Shown here piece by piece: positions 60,022 through 64,000 of a stretch of DNA of 64,000 nucleotides. Each line of letters begins with the position of its first letter. The stretch's first letter is position 1. The notes under the pieces are model-generated. The model made no database searches. It was given only the letters and a program-made list of their open reading frames with translations, and was not told the DNA's origin. The DNA lies in the NCBI GenBank assembly GCA_041652575.1, contig JBAZHC010000003.1, forward strand, positions 1-64,000, given 5' to 3'. Made by a program: the position numbers and the translations under genes. This DNA comes from Phycisphaerae bacterium (GTDB lineage: Bacteria > Planctomycetota > Phycisphaerae > Sedimentisphaerales > UBA12454).

Positions 60022-61788
60022 ATGGTTGATAAAAATGAACTGCTCGCAAGCGTAAGTGACTCATCGGCTGAAAGTGAATATTTTTCGCCGATACCAAAGG
60101 GTTACGAAAAAGGCAAAACCAAATATGTTGTCGTTATGGGCACGGTAATGAGCGGCCTTGGAAAGGGAATATTCTCATCCTGTCTTGCGAAACTGATGCA
60201 GGATAAGGGCGTTAAAGTGGCCCCTATTAAGCTTGAAGGCTATCTGAACATCGACTCGGGCACATTGAATCCGTTCCGGCACGGCGAGGTTTTCGTACTC
60301 GATGACGGTATGGAATGCGATATGGACCTGGGAACTTACGAGAGAATGCTCGAAAAGAACTTAAGCCAGGCCAATTTCTGCACAAGCGGCCAGATTTACC
60401 GGGAGGTGCTGGATAAGGAACGGCACGGCGATTATCTCGGAAGAGATGTCCAGATGATTCCGCACGTTACAGGAGAGGTAAAACTAAGACTGCGAACTCT
60501 GGCGCAAAAAACAGGGGCGGATATTATCTTTGTCGAGATTGGCGGCACAGTGGGCGACCTCGAAAACGCATTTTACATTGAGGCAATGCGCGAGCTTGCT
60601 TATGAAGAAGGCCCGCACAGCTGCTGCTTCGTAGCGCTGACATATATACTTGAGCCGAAGATTCTGGGCGAACAGAAGTCCAAGGCGGCCCAGCTCGGCA
60701 TAAAACAGCTTATGCAAAGCGGTATTCAGCCGGATATTATCGCCTGCCGAGCGGGAAATGTGGTCAATGAAAAAGCCCGTCAGAAAATCAGCGTTTACAG
60801 TAACGTTCCTATCGGCAGAGTCGTAAGCCTGGCTGATTCCACAAGTATATATCATATACCGGCGATGCTGCGGGAATGCGGAATGGATTTTGAAGTTTTA
60901 AGACTCCTGCATATAGAAGACAGAATCGACCTGCGAAAAGAACGCCATGAATGGGCGAAATGGTGCGACTTCACTGATAAAATAGGTAAGGAAAAACACG
61001 AAGTCACCATTGGTATCACCGGTAAATATACTTCTGTCAGAGACAGTTACGCATCGATTATAAACGCGCTGGAACATTCGGGAATAGCTCTCGGCTGCAA
61101 GGTTAAAATCAAATGGATTGATACCAGTGCCATAAACGACAAAAACGCAGCCGAACATCTAAAAGGTGTTGACGGCATAATCGTCCCCGGCGGATTCGGC
61201 GTACGCGGCACGGAAGGTAAAATCTCCTGCATCAAATACGTCCGGCTGAACAATATTCCGTTTCTCGGTATATGCCTTGGTTTCCAGATGGCGGTAATAG
61301 AATTCGCAAGAAATGTCTGTGGTATGAAAAAAGCCAACAGTACTGAAATTGAGCCGAATTGCAGTGAGCCGGTAATCGATATTCTGCCGGAGCAGAAGAA
61401 AATCGAAGGCCTCGGAGGCAATATGAGACTCGGCGGACAGGATATAAAACTCAAAACTGATACAATAGCCTTTAAGCTTTTTGGGAACAACCCGGCCATA
61501 CGAATGAGATTCAGGCACCGTTATGAGGTTGACCCCCGTTATATCGAAACACTCGAAAAGGCTGGTATGATATTTTCAGGCAATTCGCCGAATTATCCGA
61601 TTATGCAGATACTTGAACTTGCCGAGCATCCGTATTTTATAGCGACTCAGGCCCACCCCTGTCTTACTTCAAGACCCCTGCATTCCCAACCGATGTTTAC
61701 AGGTCTGGTCGCCGCGGCAATGTCAGCTCGTTACTCCGACGAGAAAACTCCCAAATTTCTGCAGGCAGTAGAAAAAATCTGCAATTAA
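60022..61788 (+). CDS. pyrG: CTP synthase, divergent, with an altered glutaminase triad
   Basis: 588 residues, about 35 longer at the N-terminus than usual. The synthetase domain shows VVMGTVMSGLGKGIFSSCLA (usual form GGVVSSLGKG), KLEGYLNIDSGTLNPFRHGE (usual [20 protein letters not shown]), DDGMECDMDLGTYERM and EIGGTVGDLE. The glutaminase domain has the nucleophile cysteine in FLGICLGFQ and the histidine in QAHPCLTSRPLHSQPMF. The third triad residue is normally Glu in HPEF, but here the codon is TGT, giving HPCL. Most other fixed residues remain. It should make CTP from UTP; whether it can use glutamine well or relies on ammonia is an open question. It follows kdsB in one operon. Confidence 0.9.
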   Translation: MVDKNELLASVSDSSAESEYFSPIPKGYEKGKTKYVVVMGTVMSGLGKGIFSSCLAKLMQDKGVKVAPIKLEGYLNIDSGTLNPFRHGEVFVLDDGMECDMDLGTYERMLEKNLSQANFCTSGQIYREVLDKERHGDYLGRDVQMIPHVTGEVKLRLRTLAQKTGADIIFVEIGGTVGDLENAFYIEAMRELAYEEGPHSCCFVALTYILEPKILGEQKSKAAQLGIKQLMQSGIQPDIIACRAGNVVNEKARQKISVYSNVPIGRVVSLADSTSIYHIPAMLRECGMDFEVLRLLHIEDRIDLRKERHEWAKWCDFTDKIGKEKHEVTIGITGKYTSVRDSYASIINALEHSGIALGCKVKIKWIDTSAINDKNAAEHLKGVDGIIVPGGFGVRGTEGKISCIKYVRLNNIPFLGICLGFQMAVIEFARNVCGMKKANSTEIEPNCSEPVIDILPEQKKIEGLGGNMRLGGQDIKLKTDTIAFKLFGNNPAIRMRFRHRYEVDPRYIETLEKAGMIFSGNSPNYPIMQILELAEHPYFIATQAHPCLTSRPLHSQPMFTGLVAAAMSARYSDEKTPKFLQAVEKICN

Positions 61789-61803
61789 TATTTGCTTTAC
61801 TAT

Positions 61804-62388
61804 CTACTGCTTTTCCGGTTCGTTGGCGTCTTTTGAAGCTTTTTTAAGTTCCTCTATTTCCTTCGCAAGAATTGCATTTGCATTCGTGAGTGTTTCAACT
61901 TCCTTGAGCAAATCCTTAGGCAGTTCATCCATAAACCACTTGGCGGTATCGCCTGCCTGCTGAGTTATCTTTTCCTTTTCCTGCTGACATTCTTCGAACA
62001 ATTTTCGCTGCTTTTCCACTTTGTCCTGACACAACGCAGGAACATCTTTCAAGTCAAGCATCTGCTGACATTGCTCAAGTGATGCTTTTTGTTTTTCTAT
62101 TTCACTGCGGCATTGTTCAATCTCATTTTTCAAAATCAGATTTTGACTATTTATGCCGTTGGCTTCCTGAAATGCCTTCTCCTTTTCCTGACGGCATTGC
62201 TCGAGCAATTTCTTCTGTTTTTCTATCTCGCTCCGGCATTGCGCAATTTCTTTTGTTAAATCCATATTCTCACTGGCTATGAGCCTGTCTTTTCTGCTGA
62301 TGCCGGCAGTTTTCTTTTGCTGAGCCTGCTCACAGCCAAGGAAAACGACTAATGAGAAAATGATCGGTAAACTGTAAAATCTTTTCAT
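61804..62388 (-). CDS. Coiled-coil lipoprotein
   Basis: A 194-residue protein with a lipoprotein signal (SLPIIFSLVVFLGCEQ) and, after it, almost nothing but a long coiled coil with repeats of the type CRSEIEKQKKLLEQCRQEKE and CQQEKEKITQQ. Each repeat carries one or two cysteines at equal spacing, so disulphide links between helices are possible in the periplasm. It recalls Lpp-like or spacer proteins but is no clear homologue. It ends close to the convergent pyrG gene. Confidence 0.8.
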   Translation of the reverse strand: MKRFYSLPIIFSLVVFLGCEQAQQKKTAGISRKDRLIASENMDLTKEIAQCRSEIEKQKKLLEQCRQEKEKAFQEANGINSQNLILKNEIEQCRSEIEKQKASLEQCQQMLDLKDVPALCQDKVEKQRKLFEECQQEKEKITQQAGDTAKWFMDELPKDLLKEVETLTNANAILAKEIEELKKASKDANEPEKQ

Positions 62389-62477
62389 AACCTGCCCTTT
62401 AATAAGAACTTCTAAGTTGTTTAGATTATAACAGGAATCCTGCCGAGGTCAACACTGTGTACGGGGCTATAAACCCC

Positions 62478-62520
62478 AAAAAAAACGGAAGATTCTGCCG
62501 TGGCGTCAGAATCTTCCGTT
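62478..62520 (-). terminator. Intrinsic terminator of the Lys/Ala peptide gene
   Basis: A perfect 14-bp stem, AACGGAAGATTCTG/CAGAATCTTCCGTT, with a 9-base loop. On the minus strand it is followed by eight T. It lies about 105 bases beyond the small gene's stop codon. Confidence 0.88.
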
Positions 62521-62625
62521 GCCTTGTGAGCTGAAATCAAAATTTTGAGTTACGGCCCACGGTTCTGAAAGCCGTCGATTAACCTTGCTGTCACGCAACG
62601 AATCTCCGACGACTAAACATCAGAA

Positions 62626-62694
62626 CTATTTCTTTTTCTTTTTTGCTACTTTCTTCTTTGCAACTTTCTTTTTTGCTGCTTTTTTCTTTGCCAT
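62626..62694 (-). CDS. 22-residue Lys/Ala-rich peptide (histone H1-like)
   Basis: The peptide is MAKKKAAKKKVAKKKVAKKK plus two more lysines, 22 residues in all, with a repeating AKKKV unit. The gene is shorter than usual cut-offs, but the ribosome site is excellent (AGGAGGTG, 7 bases before ATG), a promoter precedes it and a strong terminator follows. The composition matches the tails of bacterial histone H1-like proteins, so DNA or RNA binding is likely. It may be a stand-alone charge-neutralising peptide. Confidence 0.72.
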   Translation of the reverse strand: MAKKKAAKKKVAKKKVAKKKKK

Positions 62695-62739
62695 TCTTGC
62701 TCACCTCCTTTCGGTAGAAAAAGGTTTGAATGACAATAC

Positions 62740-62767
62740 TTTTTACATCATCAGACGTAACTGTCAA
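62740..62767 (-). promoter_or_regulatory. Promoter of the Lys/Ala peptide gene
   Basis: On the minus strand TTGACA and TAAAAA with a 16-bp spacer, 46 bases ahead of the ATG. The -35 hexamer is perfect. Confidence 0.5.
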
Positions 62768-63215
62768 TCTCTTTTTGTCATAAGTACGTCTATTTAACAA
62801 GTTTATCGTCAAATAACTGTAAAATTCTTCACAATTTTTTGATATTCAAACACTCCGATAGTCTCTGTGACAATTTTAATCTTAAAAAACATCAAAACAA
62901 AAAAACATTCTTCACACAAATCTTATAGTGTGATAAACTTATCTGAAGACAAAAAAACATTGATACTGCGCAAAAATTAAGGTTTTTGCATGCTGAACAT
63001 AGATTTGAAAGAACTATTATCCAACAACATGATTATCATAAGACGGCGATACATTGCAGGCGAAAGTAAATACAAGTTTTTTTTCTAAATTTTTTGTAAA
63101 AAATCGTGTAAAATCATCCTAATGTATTTTTTTTTAGTTGGAATCGATATTTTTTTGTAGAATTAGCAACAGTTTGTTTGTTAGATTTTCCTGAAATAAC
63201 GGATTTGTAATCTTT
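62768..63215. other. 448-bp AT-rich gap before nadD
   Basis: Very AT-rich with long T runs (for example 63083-63090 and 63126-63134). A 32-codon frame at 62989 has no ribosome site and no recognisable product. The nadD promoter should be here, but I find no convincing pair of hexamers. Confidence 0.5.
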
Positions 63216-63839
63216 ATGGCAGAAAAAATTATACTATTCGGCGGCACATTCGACCCTGTGCATACAGGTCATATCGAAGTTGCGCAGGCGGCAGCAGAAA
63301 AAATCGGCGCGAAAAAAGTTATTCTTATTCCCGCAAGACGTTCGCCGCACAAAAATCAAAAACCTCTGGCAGAAGACATTGACCGAGTGTCGATGCTTAA
63401 ACTTGCCATCGCCGGTAAAAACATCTTCCAGATAAGCCCTATCGAACTTAACAGGGCCGAGCCAAGCTACACTATTGACACAATTCATCAGGTACAACAA
63501 AGTTTCGGCAGTAATTACGAACTTTACTGGCTAATCGGCGCCGATATGCTCAGTTCCCTGTCTAAATGGTATAAAATCGATGAATTGCTGAACGAATGCA
63601 ATATATGTGTAATGAACCGCGGAGGCTTCGATAAGCCTGATTTCGACAGTCTGGCCGATAAATTCAGCAAAGACAATATCGAAAAGCTACGGGAAAATTC
63701 GATTGAGACGCCCGCGATAGAGATAAGCAGCACAGAAATACGTCAGAAATTATTCAACGATGAAGATGTCAGTCAATATCTCCATCCTAAAGTATTAAAT
63801 TATATCAGAAGCCGCAGACTCTACACACTTACCGATTAG
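63216..63839 (+). CDS. nadD: Nicotinate-nucleotide adenylyltransferase
   Basis: Makes nicotinate adenine dinucleotide in NAD synthesis. The 207 residues show ILFGGTFDPVHTGHIEVA (nucleotidyltransferase HIGH-type motif), LIPARRSPHKNQKP (substrate pocket), YTIDTIHQV, YWLIGADMLSSLSKWYK and ISSTEIRQKLF (the second signature, ISSTxIR). The length is normal. It converges with the partial gene at the end of the window and overlaps its stop codon. Confidence 0.95.
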   Translation: MAEKIILFGGTFDPVHTGHIEVAQAAAEKIGAKKVILIPARRSPHKNQKPLAEDIDRVSMLKLAIAGKNIFQISPIELNRAEPSYTIDTIHQVQQSFGSNYELYWLIGADMLSSLSKWYKIDELLNECNICVMNRGGFDKPDFDSLADKFSKDNIEKLRENSIETPAIEISSTEIRQKLFNDEDVSQYLHPKVLNYIRSRRLYTLTD

Positions 63840-64000
63840 CCCGGGAAAATCATAGCATTGGCGAATTCATTCTGGAAGTCGCTGTCAACAGATAATTCTA
63901 TATGACCGGACTGCCTGGCAAGGTTTTCAGCCTTTTGTCTTGCATCAATTGACAGCAGTGCAAACTTTGCCCCCGCAAGTGAAGAGTTACCTATAAAAGA
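63836..64000 (-). CDS. C-terminus of a RACo-type corrinoid-protein reactivator (partial)
   Basis: Only the last 54 residues are in the window. They read FIGNSSLAGAKFALLSIDAR, then AENLARQSGHIELS and FQNEFANAMIFPG. This matches the end of the ASKHA-type domain of DUF4445/RACo proteins, ferredoxins that use ATP to reactivate corrinoid methyl-transfer proteins, where the motif is IGNxSLxGA ... YIEL ... F...F..AL.FP. The rest of the gene lies beyond position 64000. Confidence 0.75.
   Translation of the reverse strand, partial: SFIGNSSLAGAKFALLSIDARQKAENLARQSGHIELSVDSDFQNEFANAMIFPG

Noticed and set aside
62989..63087. 32-codon frame before nadD
   Set aside because: No ribosome site, AT-rich composition and no recognisable product.

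Overview
The window looks like part of a chromosome of a Gram-negative environmental bacterium, most likely a planctomycete of the Phycisphaerae type; this is inference. An outer membrane is implied by three TonB-dependent receptors and KdsB (Kdo activation). A planctomycete is suggested by a signal peptidase I with a zinc ribbon and a large extra domain, a CxxCG zinc-ribbon membrane protein, a LexA-like repressor with an XRE-type DNA-binding domain, and many dispersed intergenic palindromes. One tRNA (Leu, CAG) is present. I see no rRNA, no CRISPR array and no complete insertion sequence.

Layout. 0-3 kb: two membrane proteins, tRNA-Leu, malate dehydrogenase. 3-7.7 kb: an accessory stretch with a PadR regulator between two long palindromes, an N-terminally extended FliA-type sigma factor, a nucleotide-binding-like protein, a frameshifted dinD, duplicated promoters and a free-standing HNH/AP2 protein. 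7.7-17 kb: a TPR lipoprotein, an HTH-receiver regulator with an HDOD histidine kinase, a GAF protein, a zinc-ribbon membrane protein, an M29 aminopeptidase broken by one base, and an AEC permease. 17-24 kb: a sugar-acid oxidoreductase group, pilT, gpsA, hflX. 24-28 kb: a tiny zinc-ribbon gene, a decayed formylglycine-generating-enzyme fragment, the LexA-like repressor with a promoter-proximal operator, a PIN-TRAM protein, a Cys-rich protein and a YbhB-like protein. 28-37 kb: ispG, a hydrolase, a FecBCD/BtuFCD-type importer, DAHP synthase, cysteine synthase, signal peptidase. 36.7-48 kb: one leftward signalling cluster (TonB receptor, YfiR, CHASE8-type kinase, solute-binding protein, Cache-type kinase, two receivers, hybrid kinase), with two further TonB receptors facing the other way (48.4-53.4 kb). 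53.5-64 kb: a radical SAM DNA-repair-type protein, rpsU, a trehalose otsA-otsB fusion with a GH15 enzyme, kdsB-pyrG, a coiled-coil lipoprotein, a 22-residue Lys/Ala peptide, nadD and the end of a corrinoid-protein reactivator.

Most interesting signals: (1) a possible damage-response module (dinD, nucleotide-binding-like protein, extended sigma factor) built around two near-identical promoters that share a half-site with the operator of the LexA-like gene; (2) the YfiR/CHASE8 signalling cluster with receptors on both sides and duplicated 5' leaders whose hairpin shows a compensatory base change; (3) a CTP synthase lacking the usual glutaminase glutamate; (4) hairpin-CTAAAC and 33-nt palindromic repeat families nested in one another.
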